From assembly GCA_900762015.1 (NCBI GenBank), contig CAAFEX010000048.1, positions 1-18,417 on the forward strand: a DNA stretch of 18,417 nucleotides, given 5' to 3'. Position 1 is the first letter of the stretch. Every line of letters starts with the position of its first letter. The DNA is from an uncultured Collinsella sp. (GTDB lineage Bacteria; Actinomycetota; Coriobacteriia; Coriobacteriales; Coriobacteriaceae). Below the pieces are notes generated by a model that saw nothing but the letters and a program-made list of their open reading frames with translations, was not told the DNA's origin and searched no databases. The translations under genes were made by a program, and so were the position numbers. Below, in pieces: positions 7,090-13,823 of this stretch.

Positions 7090-7110
7090 TTACATACCGT
7101 TGGTATCTAT
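7090..7110. promoter_or_regulatory. TetR-type operator 2, immediately after the tetR stop codon
   Basis: TTACATAC, CGTTG, GTATCTAT: an imperfect version of operator 1. The centres of the two sites are 65 bp apart, about six helical turns, which would allow two dimers on the same DNA face. It lies 1 nt beyond the end of the regulator gene. Confidence 0.65.
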
Positions 7111-7111
7111 A

Positions 7112-7774
7112 TTACCACCCGGCACGGTTCCATACGTCCCAAATCTGGGCCGTTGTCTGGAGCACTTCATTACCCAAATCAAGCCCCACCGCGGCCGCCA
7201 TCTGCGCCAAACATTGTGCGCGAGCAAGCATTCGCTCCTTGGGCTCGAGCGGACGGAACAATGGCAGCAGCCAAAGATTCGCTAACAACGATACGGCCTC
7301 CGCTGCTTCGCGCGGGCATTCGCACGCAATGGAGCCGTCGGCGATGCCCTCCTCGATTACTGGCAAGAGATTGCCATCGGCCGACTCGTCAAACGAACCT
7401 TGGTACTGCATCGCCAGCAGCCGCGAGCTTTTTACCGGATCTGCCGCAGGATGCATGCGAGCCCATAGCTCGATTTGCGGAACGACGGACTCGGGCGCAT
7501 AAAGTCGTTTGAGCTTTTGAGCTCCCGTCATATTGCCAGCACCGAGTGTCGCGCGACGGTGCTCAGCAATCGGAGCCGTTGCCCGATCAAATGCGGCGTT
7601 GAAAATCTCCTCTTTGCTCTTAAAGTGATGATAGACAGCACCCTTGGTCATGCCATCGAGGCGGTCGACGATGTCTTGAATGCTCGTCCCCTCATAACCC
7701 TGTACGCAGAATAGCTCCAGCGCCGCGTCGAGAATCTTCGCGACAGTCTCCTCGGGATATTTATTACGACCCAT
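7112..7774 (-). CDS. TetR/AcrR-family transcriptional repressor
   Basis: A 220-residue one-component repressor. The N-terminal HTH spans about residues 10-55: VAKILDAALELFCVQGYEGTS, then IQDIV, and the recognition helix area GMTKGAVYHHFKSKEEIF, a very typical TetR signature. The C-terminal two thirds is helical and unassigned, as expected for a ligand pocket. ATG 7774 (MGRNKYPEET) was chosen because family members start 5-15 residues before this helix; an in-frame ATG at 7810 would add 12 residues without resemblance and lies close to a promoter-like -10. The gene precedes the MFS pump on the same strand, with two operators in the gap, so it probably represses the pump. Its own promoter shows no such site, so autorepression is not evident. 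Confidence 0.88.
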   Translation of the reverse strand: MGRNKYPEETVAKILDAALELFCVQGYEGTSIQDIVDRLDGMTKGAVYHHFKSKEEIFNAAFDRATAPIAEHRRATLGAGNMTGAQKLKRLYAPESVVPQIELWARMHPAADPVKSSRLLAMQYQGSFDESADGNLLPVIEEGIADGSIACECPREAAEAVSLLANLWLLPLFRPLEPKERMLARAQCLAQMAAAVGLDLGNEVLQTTAQIWDVWNRAGW

Positions 7775-7816
7775 AATCCGTCCATCCACAACGCAAGTCT
7801 TGTGCCTCATTGCAGC

Positions 7817-7846
7817 ATTTTAACGTTGCGGATGGTAGACGGTCGA
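7817..7846 (-). promoter_or_regulatory. Possible promoter of the TetR gene
   Basis: On the minus strand TCGACC (7841-7846), 18-bp spacer, TAAAAT (7817-7822). The -10 matches 5 of 6 and the -35 matches 4 of 6 consensus positions. It lies between the P-II stop codon and the TetR start. Confidence 0.35.
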
Positions 7847-7848
7847 TT

Positions 7849-8187
7849 CTACACCGCGGCGGGACCGTGTTCGCCGGTACGGATGCGGATGACTTCCTCG
7901 ACCGGCTCGACCCAGATCTTGCCATCGCCGACGGCTCCGGTGCGTGCGGCGTTGCAGATAATTTCGACAATGCCGTCGACATGCTCGTCGGCGCAAATAA
8001 GGGTGAACTGTACCTTAGGGATCATGTTGACAAGCAGCTCGTTGCCGCGTACGTATTCCTTCCAGCCATGCTGTGCGCCGCAGCCCTGCACCTGGTTGAT
8101 AGTCATGCCACGAACATCGGCAGCAAACAGCGCATCTTTGAGAACCTCAAGCTTCTCGGCACGAACGATCGCCGTAATTTTCTTCAT
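7849..8187 (-). CDS. glnK: P-II nitrogen regulatory protein without the T-loop tyrosine
   Basis: A 112-residue trimeric signal protein that senses ATP/ADP and 2-oxoglutarate and usually gates the Amt channel. It aligns without gaps to E. coli GlnB: the start MKKITAIVR, the B-loop region TGAVGDGKIWV (K90) and the C-terminal EVIRIRTGE are all present. The T-loop is present (QHGWKEYVRGNELLVN), but position 51, the tyrosine modified by uridylylation or adenylylation, is leucine, and position 46 is valine. Covalent control by GlnD is therefore unlikely, and regulation would rest on ligand binding. Q39, which contacts 2-oxoglutarate, is kept. It follows the amt gene on the same strand, the classic amt-glnK pair, although 214 nt and palindromic elements separate them. 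GlnB and GlnK cannot be told apart by sequence; glnK is chosen from context. Confidence 0.9.
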   Translation of the reverse strand: MKKITAIVRAEKLEVLKDALFAADVRGMTINQVQGCGAQHGWKEYVRGNELLVNMIPKVQFTLICADEHVDGIVEIICNAARTGAVGDGKIWVEPVEEVIRIRTGEHGPAAV

Positions 8188-8229
8188 AGTGAATTCCTCT
8201 CCTAATTAAAGAAATGAACCGCTCATTCA

Positions 8230-8265
8230 TGTGGCACGGGTTTTCCAGGTGCCACAGACCAGCCT
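8230..8265. repeat. Partial copy of the amt-glnK palindromic element, with its own hairpin
   Basis: The 27 nt at 8239-8265 match 8302-8328 at 22 of 27 positions, and all five differences are transitions. It overlaps a separate hairpin of 8-bp arms, TGTGGCAC (8230-8237) and GTGCCACA (8249-8256). It looks like a half copy of the element at 8299-8402. It lies in the leader of the P-II gene. Confidence 0.5.
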
Positions 8266-8298
8266 TGCAAATCAAAAAAGTGCAACTAACAGGTCTTA

Positions 8299-8402
8299 GC
8301 AGGTTTCCCAAGTGCCGCAGATCGGCCTGAAAGAGGAGTGCCGCGTACTTAAGGTACGCAAGCGACGATTGAAGGCCGAGGTGCGGTGCTTGGGGAAACT
8401 GC
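8299..8402. repeat. Long palindromic element (REP/MITE-like) at the amt stop codon
   Basis: Arms of about 29 nt at 8299-8327 and 8374-8402 pair over most of their length (about 24 pairs). The loop of about 46 nt contains a second hairpin (GCGTAC ... GTACGC, 8343-8358). The element starts exactly at the amt stop codon and may limit read-through into the P-II gene, like REP elements that set operon stoichiometry. The degenerate second copy at 8239-8265 suggests a repeated family in this genome. No transposase is present. Confidence 0.55.
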
Positions 8403-9679
8403 TAATCGAGTCCCGAGAAAGAGGGGTAAGCGCTTTCGCCGTGCTGACTGGCATCCAGGCCCAGCGCCTCGTCGGCCTCGTCCACACGCAGGCTGCCGTG
8501 GAACAGCATCTTGACCACCGCGGCAACCACCAAATCGAGCACCAGTACAATAGCGACCGTCACCACAATGCCCAAAATCTGCGAGATGAGCAGCGACATG
8601 TCGCCCGTGTAAAACAAGCCACCCTTGCCGGTCCACGAAAGCTCCGGCACGCAGAACAGGCCCGTGAGCACGCCGCCCAAGATGCCACCGATGCCGTGGC
8701 AGCCGAACGCGTCGAGCGCATCGTCGTAGCCGAACTTGGTCTTAAGATGGCTGATGGCCAGGTAGCAGACGGGCGATACAATCAGGCCCATGACCAGCGC
8801 CGCCCACGGCTCGACAAAGCCCGCGCCCGGCGTGACCACCACGAGGCCCGCAACCAGACCGGTGCTGGCACCCACCAGCGTGGGGCGACCGGTGTGCACG
8901 CGCTCGACGGCAAGCCACGAGACCATGCCCGCCGCGCTGGCCGTCACGGTGTTGAGGATGGCGAGCGCCGCCACGGCGTCGGCCTTAAACTCGCTGCCGC
9001 CGTTAAAGCCAAACCAGCCAAACCAAAGCAGGCCGGCGCCCAGCGCCACAAACGGCACGTTATGCGGACGGTAGCTCACCATGCCAAAGCCGCGACGACG
9101 GCCGAGCATCAGGCAGAGAATCAGGCCCGTCAGACCGGACGAGATGTGCACCACGTCGCCGCCGGCAAAGTCGAGCGCACCGATGATGTCGCCGATAAAG
9201 GAGCCCTCGCCGCCCCACACCATGTGGGCAAGCGGCGCATAGACCACGAGCAGCCAAATACCTAGGAAGGCCGCCATGGCACCAAACTTAACGCGGCCGG
9301 CCAGGCTGCCCGTGACGATAGCAGCCGTGATCATAGCAAATGCCATCTGGAAGGCGATGTTGATGATCTGAGGGTAGACGGCACCGTCCGACGCGGTGCC
9401 CTCAGCCGCCTGCAGCACCTGGTTGAGCACCGGCAAGCACAGCAGCTGGTCAAGGCCTCCAATAAACGGGCTGGAACCGTCGCCGCCGTAGGCCAGCGAC
9501 CAGCCGGCAACAATCCACAGCACGCCGACCAGGCCAATGGCGCCAAAGCACATGAGCATGGTGTTGATGACATTTTTGCGCCTCGACAGGCCGCCATAGA
9601 AAAACGCCAGACCCGGTGTCATTAAAAACACGAGCATGGTGCAGATGAGCATAAACGTTGTCGATCCCGTATCGTACAT
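8402..9679 (-). CDS. amt: Ammonium channel (Amt/MEP/Rh family)
   Basis: A 425-residue trimeric inner-membrane ammonium channel with 11 predicted TM helices. Conserved features: FFYGGLSRRKN near TM1 (26-36), the external Phe-gate segment IAFQMAFA (F110), W155 of the binding site in LAHMVWGG, the pore His pair H178 (VVHIS) and H328 (AFGCHG), F225 and S229 in GFNGGSE, and the C-terminal LRVDEADEALGLDASQHGESAY tail that couples subunits and binds P-II. Position 9679 was chosen because AAGGGGGAG precedes this ATG and MYDTGST leads straight into TM1; upstream in-frame ATGs lack ribosome sites. No cleavable signal peptide is seen, unlike E. coli AmtB. It is followed by the P-II gene. A repeated GAAAC pattern about 105-160 nt upstream may be a nitrogen-control site. 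Confidence 0.95.
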   Translation of the reverse strand: MYDTGSTTFMLICTMLVFLMTPGLAFFYGGLSRRKNVINTMLMCFGAIGLVGVLWIVAGWSLAYGGDGSSPFIGGLDQLLCLPVLNQVLQAAEGTASDGAVYPQIINIAFQMAFAMITAAIVTGSLAGRVKFGAMAAFLGIWLLVVYAPLAHMVWGGEGSFIGDIIGALDFAGGDVVHISSGLTGLILCLMLGRRRGFGMVSYRPHNVPFVALGAGLLWFGWFGFNGGSEFKADAVAALAILNTVTASAAGMVSWLAVERVHTGRPTLVGASTGLVAGLVVVTPGAGFVEPWAALVMGLIVSPVCYLAISHLKTKFGYDDALDAFGCHGIGGILGGVLTGLFCVPELSWTGKGGLFYTGDMSLLISQILGIVVTVAIVLVLDLVVAAVVKMLFHGSLRVDEADEALGLDASQHGESAYPSFSGLD

Positions 9680-9783
9680 TCGCTCCCCCTTGATCGCATG
9701 AACGTTGTCGGCGCCCATAATGCGACCGAGGAGCAACTGGTGTAGACCAGATACGGCGTTGTTAAACGCTGCGTTGTCGAATG

Positions 9784-9841
9784 GAAACGGCGCCGCAATC
9801 TTGGAAACGGCGCGGCAACGGGCGCGAAACGAACGGGAAAT
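9784..9841 (+). promoter_or_regulatory. Periodic GAAAC/GCAAY boxes upstream of amt (possible GlnR-like site)
   Basis: On the plus strand GAAAC (9784) is followed 11 bp later by GCAAT (9795). Then come GAAAC (9804), GCAAC (9815), GAAAC (9826) and GAAAT (9837), each 11 bp apart. Actinobacterial GlnR sites are built from GTnAC and GAAAC half-sites at 11-bp steps (family knowledge). The fit is partial, with GCAAY in place of GTnAC. A separate palindrome, CTGGT-N4-ACCAG (9737-9750), lies closer to the gene. Confidence 0.35.
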
Positions 9842-9877
9842 ACGCGAGCAAGGAAGCCGCGAGCGTACCCGTCCCGG

Positions 9878-10897
9878 CTAGCGCCGAAACAGCTCGTGAG
9901 CGCGGTCGCGGAGATTAGTTGCTCGAATGACACCCTCGTAGCGGTTGATGCGCAAGCGCGGGAAGGCATTGAAGAAGCGCAGATCGCGACGACTGAGCGA
10001 CACACTCGGCACCGGACGGTTCGCGCGCCTGCCGGCACGGAGACGGGCGAGCGATGGATGGGGCACGCTCGGCGCGGCATCGGCCACGCGGCGGGCGGCA
10101 AGCGCCAGGCCATGAGCGCCGTCCGAGATAAACGTCGGCATCGAAGCCTTCTCACGCAGGGCATCGAGCGTTGCGTCGCCCAGCTCGGCCAGCCACGCGT
10201 TAACGGCACGGCTGCGGATATGCGTCTGCGCCACCGAGTCAATCGCCGAATCGGGAATACGTTCGAGCATGGAGTCAGACGCATCGGCAAGCGACTCGTT
10301 GATGCGGTCGGCAAGGTCGGCGCGCACACACTCCAGCTGATCGGACAGACGGCGCCAACTGGCCAAAGAGCACACCGCATCGACCATCATCGCGACCGCG
10401 ACGATAAAGGCCGCCAGCCGCACAATCAGCACCGGCAGATGGCCAAGCAGCCCCAGCAATGCCGGCTCCACTAAACGGCAAATGCACAGCGCACCCAGAC
10501 CAAACGCGCAGGCCCAGTACAGACAGATGCGTCCATGCAAATTAAACGGCAGGTGCGAGTAATCCCAAAAGCGCGCGCCTGTTGTCTTTTCCAATAGAAG
10601 CCCAACGCTGTACTCGATTACGCTGCATACAAGCGCCGCCGCGACAAACTGGCCCGAGGCATCCGGAATCCCACGCAGCAAAAGCCAGCAGGCTATGCCG
10701 CCCACACCATAGATAGGACAACACGGCCCCAGCAAGAATCCGCTGTTGGCAAAGCGTCCTTGGTTAAGCATGGCGCATACTGTCGACTCCCATGCCCAGC
10801 CGCAAAACCCGTAAAAGGCAAACGAGAGTACCAGTGCCGAGAGTGGACAGGCGGCAAGCGTCGCGCCGCCAAACGCCATATCAATCGCGGTTTCCAC
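9878..10897 (-). CDS. CmpB-type putative ABC transporter membrane protein (PF06541 family)
   Basis: 339 residues. The N-terminal half matches the family called putative ABC-transporter type IV: FYGFCGWAWES (28-38), then GFLLGPCCPIYGVGG, and FWDYSHLPFNLHGRICLYW. At least five hydrophobic segments lie in residues 10-180. The rest is a soluble, charged and Arg-rich tail of about 150 residues, longer than I would expect for the family, with no recognised domain. The transport role implied by the family name is unproven, and no ATPase is nearby. The start is GTG 10897: AGGAGAGGG lies upstream, inside the end of the HD gene, and only 3 nt separate that stop from this start, so translation is probably coupled. 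The pairing with an HD hydrolase is its only functional hint. Confidence 0.8.
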   Translation of the reverse strand: METAIDMAFGGATLAACPLSALVLSFAFYGFCGWAWESTVCAMLNQGRFANSGFLLGPCCPIYGVGGIACWLLLRGIPDASGQFVAAALVCSVIEYSVGLLLEKTTGARFWDYSHLPFNLHGRICLYWACAFGLGALCICRLVEPALLGLLGHLPVLIVRLAAFIVAVAMMVDAVCSLASWRRLSDQLECVRADLADRINESLADASDSMLERIPDSAIDSVAQTHIRSRAVNAWLAELGDATLDALREKASMPTFISDGAHGLALAARRVADAAPSVPHPSLARLRAGRRANRPVPSVSLSRRDLRFFNAFPRLRINRYEGVIRATNLRDRAHELFRR

Positions 10898-10900
10898 CGT

Positions 10901-11437
10901 CTACCCTCTCCTCTTTTCGCTCGATGCTTTACTCATGCCATCGTCAGCCTCGTCCTTGCGCGGCAGACGGCCGGCGACCGTCTCGCACAGTGCGCACCAC
11001 TTATCAGCCAGGCACACAATCCATGCCTCGCGACACGTCGGCGGCACTGGCACCAGCGGAAACATATGTCGCGCGATAATATTCCGTTCGCGCGGCGTCA
11101 GCTCAAAATCCTCTTCGGCACGTGCCAGGGCAAAAAATGGATGCCGAAATCCGTGCAGTCGATGGCTCGGATCGGGGTCATGCCAATCGTAGAGAAAGTA
11201 ATCGTGTAACAAGGCTCCGCGCAGCAGCGAGGCACGGTCGACCGAAATGCCAACACGGCCCAAGCGCTCGGCAAAGGACAGGCTCGCCCGCGCTACCGAA
11301 GTCACATGTGCATAGACCGTCACGTCGCCATGCTGGATAAACTCGTGCGTCAGGTCCAAGCGGCCCGCCTGGGCCAGCTGGTGGGCGGCATAGTCGACCT
11401 CGTGCGCGATTTTCTCGGCACGAACGGCATCGGACAT
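10901..11437 (-). CDS. HD-domain hydrolase (HDIG-like phosphohydrolase)
   Basis: A 178-residue soluble metal-dependent hydrolase. The HD signature is visible: H44 (YAHVTSVA), HD 78-79 in LLRGALLHDYFLYDWHD, H99 in HGFRHPFFALA, and a later conserved His in IIARHMFPL, followed by the usual tail WIVCLADKWCAL (D of CLADK). Such small HD proteins act on nucleotides or phosphate esters; the substrate is unknown. ATG 11437 was chosen because a perfect AAGGAGG lies just upstream; an extension to 11482 has no ribosome site. It is the first gene of a two-gene operon with the CmpB-type membrane protein. It is divergent from the DXS-like gene, sharing the 228-nt intergenic space. Confidence 0.85.
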   Translation of the reverse strand: MSDAVRAEKIAHEVDYAAHQLAQAGRLDLTHEFIQHGDVTVYAHVTSVARASLSFAERLGRVGISVDRASLLRGALLHDYFLYDWHDPDPSHRLHGFRHPFFALARAEEDFELTPRERNIIARHMFPLVPVPPTCREAWIVCLADKWCALCETVAGRLPRKDEADDGMSKASSEKRRG

Positions 11438-11485
11438 GCTGCCTCCTTCCAGCGGCTCACGGCGGCAAGCCACGGCATGCACGTA

Positions 11486-11514
11486 TTGAATAAAATCATC
11501 ATCGAATCTATCAG
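11486..11514 (+). promoter_or_regulatory. Possible promoter of the DXS-like gene
   Basis: TTGAAT (11486-11491), 17-bp spacer, TATCAG (11509-11514); both boxes match about 4 of 6 consensus positions. It implies a leader of about 145 nt containing a GCCGGC-based hairpin (11616-11636). Confidence 0.3.
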
Positions 11515-11526
11515 TATGGCATCGGA

Positions 11527-11538
11527 CAAAACGTTTTG
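11527..11538. promoter_or_regulatory. Perfect 12-bp palindrome between the divergent HD and DXS-like genes
   Basis: CAAAACGTTTTG is self-complementary and lies just downstream of a possible promoter for the DXS-like gene. It could be an operator for either divergent gene; no regulator is recognised. Confidence 0.3.
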
Positions 11539-11665
11539 CCCCGCCAGTTGGCGAATTACCGCGCCGCCGTCACATATCAAACGCCAAAATGTGCGAGACT
11601 GTTTTGTGCAATTGTGCCGGCCGAGGGAGCGCCGGCGCTCGATTCGCATGGAGTAACCCACAACG

Positions 11666-13447
11666 ATGCTGCTTACGCAAACGACAACGCCCGAGGACGT
11701 CAAGGCTCTTAATCGCGCTGAGCTCCCGCAGCTCTGTGATGAGATTCGCCACGCCATCCTCGAAAGCTCCGCCGCTGTCGGCGGACACGTTGCACCCAAC
11801 CTGGGCGTCGTTGAGCTCACGGTCGCGCTCCATCGCGTGTTTAACTCCCCCACCGACAAGATTGTCTTTGACGTTTCGCACCAGACCTACGCCCACAAGG
11901 CGCTGACGGGGCGCGCGTACACTTATATCGATCCGGAGCGTTATGGTGAGGCTTCCGGCTTTGCCAATCCCGACGAGTCCGAGCACGACCTGTTCGCCAT
12001 GGGCCATACCTCCACGTCGGTGAGCCTGGGCTGCGGCCTTGCCCACGCGCGCGACCTGGCGGGTGACGCGTACAACGTCATCGCCATCATTGGCGACGGC
12101 TCGCTTTCGGGCGGCTTGGCGTTTGAGGGCTTCAACAATGCCGCCGAGCTCGATAGCAACCTAATCATCATCGTCAACGATAACGACCAGTCCATTGCCG
12201 AGAACCATGGTGGCCTATATCGCAATCTGGCCGAGCTGCGCGCCAGCAACGGCACCTGCGAGCGCAACGTTTTCCGCGCGATGGGGCTCGACTACCGCTA
12301 TCTGGACGCCGGTAACGATGTGTTGGCCCTCGTCGATGCGTTGCAGGAACTGCGCAATATCGATCACCCCATCGTGCTGCACGTCTCGACCGCCAAGGGC
12401 AAGGGCTTTGAGCCAGCCCAGAGCGACCCCGAACACTGGCATCATGTGGGTCCGTTTGACATGGCAACTGGACGCAAGCTCTGCCCGGGCCATCCGAGCG
12501 AGCCTGCGCCGCGCACCTATGCCGACATTACGGGCGAGGCGCTCAGCGCCGCCATCAAGCGCGATCCGCAGGTCGTGGGCATCACGGCCGCCACGCCCTA
12601 CATCATGGGCTTTACACCCGAGCTTCGCGCTGCCGCCGGCAAACAGTTCGTCGATGTGGGCATTGCCGAGGAGCACGCCGTGACCTTTGCCACCGCGCTT
12701 GCGCGCTCGGGCGCCAAGCCAGTCTTTGGTGTGTACGGCACGTTTTTGCAGCGCGCCTACGACGAACTCTGGCACGACCTGTGCCTCAACGACGCCCCGG
12801 CAACCATTTTGGTGTTTGGTGCGTCAATCTTTGGCACCACGTCCGAGACGCACCTCTCGTTCTTTGATATTTCCATGCTGGGCGGTCTTCCCAACATGCA
12901 CTACTTGGCGCCGGCCTGCATGGAGGAATATCTGTCCATGCTGAGCTGGTCGCTCGACCACCGCGAGCATCCCGTGGCGATCCGCGTACCGGGCATCGGC
13001 CTGGTGAGCCGTCCCGACCTTGCGCCCGCCGAAGACACCGACTACAGCGCCGTTCGCTACAACGCGGTGCGCCAGGGTCGCGACGTAGCCGTGCTCGCAC
13101 TCGGCGATTTCTTTGAGCTGGGCGAGCGCGTGGCAAACCGTCTGACTGCCGAGTACGGCATCGAGGCCACGCTCGTCAACCCGCGCTTTGCAACCGAGCT
13201 CGACCGCGAGTTCCTCGACAGTCTTGCCGCCGAGCATCGCGTTGTCGTCACCCTCGAGGACGGCATCTTGGACGGCGGCTGGGGCGAGCGCGTAGCATGT
13301 TATCTGGCATGCACGCCGTTGCGCACGCGCACCTTCGGCATCGCCAAGGGCTTCCCCGACCGCTACGACCCCAACGAACTGCTCGCTCAAAACGGCATGA
13401 CGGTCGAGAATATGGCCGCCGAAGCCGTGAGACTACTCAACAAGTAA
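11666..13447 (+). CDS. dxs: 1-deoxy-D-xylulose-5-phosphate synthase-like thiamine-diphosphate enzyme, divergent
   Basis: 593 residues in three transketolase-like domains. The diphosphate-binding motif runs from GDG (143-145) to NN (157-158). The catalytic glutamate is E335 in VGIAEEHAVTFATALA, and YGTFLQRAYDELWHD follows, as in DXS. True DXS makes DXP from pyruvate and glyceraldehyde-3-phosphate for the MEP isoprenoid and thiamine/pyridoxal pathways. This protein keeps SHQTYAHK and MGHTSTSVS, but the block that is DRAGxVGxDGxTHxG in standard DXS reads FGASIFGTTSETHLS (H396 kept; the Arg and Asp are lost), and it is about 30 residues short. It may be a paralogue with another acceptor. ATG 11666 is the first start after an in-frame stop at 11654; the ribosome site (GGAG) is 12 nt away and weak. 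A strong terminator follows. Confidence 0.75.
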   Translation: MLLTQTTTPEDVKALNRAELPQLCDEIRHAILESSAAVGGHVAPNLGVVELTVALHRVFNSPTDKIVFDVSHQTYAHKALTGRAYTYIDPERYGEASGFANPDESEHDLFAMGHTSTSVSLGCGLAHARDLAGDAYNVIAIIGDGSLSGGLAFEGFNNAAELDSNLIIIVNDNDQSIAENHGGLYRNLAELRASNGTCERNVFRAMGLDYRYLDAGNDVLALVDALQELRNIDHPIVLHVSTAKGKGFEPAQSDPEHWHHVGPFDMATGRKLCPGHPSEPAPRTYADITGEALSAAIKRDPQVVGITAATPYIMGFTPELRAAAGKQFVDVGIAEEHAVTFATALARSGAKPVFGVYGTFLQRAYDELWHDLCLNDAPATILVFGASIFGTTSETHLSFFDISMLGGLPNMHYLAPACMEEYLSMLSWSLDHREHPVAIRVPGIGLVSRPDLAPAEDTDYSAVRYNAVRQGRDVAVLALGDFFELGERVANRLTAEYGIEATLVNPRFATELDREFLDSLAAEHRVVVTLEDGILDGGWGERVACYLACTPLRTRTFGIAKGFPDRYDPNELLAQNGMTVENMAAEAVRLLNK

Positions 13448-13448
13448 G

Positions 13449-13490
13449 AAAACCTCCGCAAGGGAAGCACCCCTGCGGAGGTTTTTGTTT
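13449..13490 (+). terminator. Intrinsic terminator after the DXS-like gene
   Basis: The arms AACCTCCGCA (13451-13460) and TGCGGAGGTT (13474-13483) pair perfectly, extended by A-T pairs, and a T-rich tract follows (to 13490). It begins 2 nt after the stop codon. Confidence 0.9.
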
Positions 13491-13504
13491 TCACGACGCG
13501 ATTA

Positions 13505-13639
13505 TCTCAATCTGTAACATCTAGGGCCCGAATTTCCGTCTAACTGTTACAGATTGAGACATTCGAATTCCCCTGAAGAGAAAATCTCGATCTGTAACAG
13601 TTACTCGGCAAAAATGGCTGCAGATGTTACAGATCGAGA
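13505..13639. repeat. Four 15-bp repeats in alternating orientation at an exact 40-bp period
   Basis: Units: TCTCAATCTGTAACA (13505-13519), its exact reverse complement (13545-13559), TCTCGATCTGTAACA (13585-13599), and its exact reverse complement (13625-13639). All three spacers are exactly 25 nt and are unrelated in sequence. Within each inverted pair the one variable base changes in a compensatory way (A with T, G with C). Each pair can form a 15-bp hairpin with a 25-nt loop. It lies between a terminator and the promoter of the ABC importer. The repeat family and its function are unknown. Confidence 0.8.
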
Positions 13640-13712
13640 CAAAACAGCAAGGCATGCCGCTGCATCGGTCAGAACCACCACAAAGGTGCCCGTCCCTTTT
13701 TGGTAGGTAGAA

Positions 13713-13727
13713 TTACCCATAAGGTAA
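13713..13727. promoter_or_regulatory. Possible operator upstream of the amino-acid importer
   Basis: A palindrome TTACC, centre CATAA, GGTAA, located 24 bp upstream of the importer's -35 element, a position suited to an activator or repressor. No regulator is identified. Confidence 0.3.
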
Positions 13728-13750
13728 GTATGTTTCTGAGTTATTTCGTG

Positions 13751-13780
13751 TTGACCCATTTGAGCGCGATAGGGTATAAC
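13751..13780 (+). promoter_or_regulatory. Promoter of the amino-acid ABC importer
   Basis: TTGACC (13751-13756), 18-bp spacer, TATAAC (13775-13780): a strong sigma70-type promoter. The expected start is near 13787, giving a leader of about 37 nt with GAAAGGTG before the ATG at 13824. Confidence 0.75.
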
Positions 13781-13823
13781 TCTACTCAACCGCTAGGGAT
13801 TTTATTGAGAAAGGTGTTCTACC

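Noticed and set aside
8312..9265. A 317-codon plus-strand frame antisense to amt
   Set aside because: It is low-complexity, His/Arg/Ala-rich translation opposite a clear Amt protein. Its first codons come from the palindromic repeat element.
13505..13639. Calling the 40-bp-period array a CRISPR
   Set aside because: The repeats alternate in orientation, are only 15 bp long and number four, and no cas gene is present.
13663..13677. A possible fifth array unit
   Set aside because: Only about 9 of 13 positions match, and it is off the 40-bp register by 2 nt.
13688..13706. A possible third copy of the TCCCTTTGTC palindrome
   Set aside because: Only a short GTCCCTTTTT stretch matches, and there is no paired arm.
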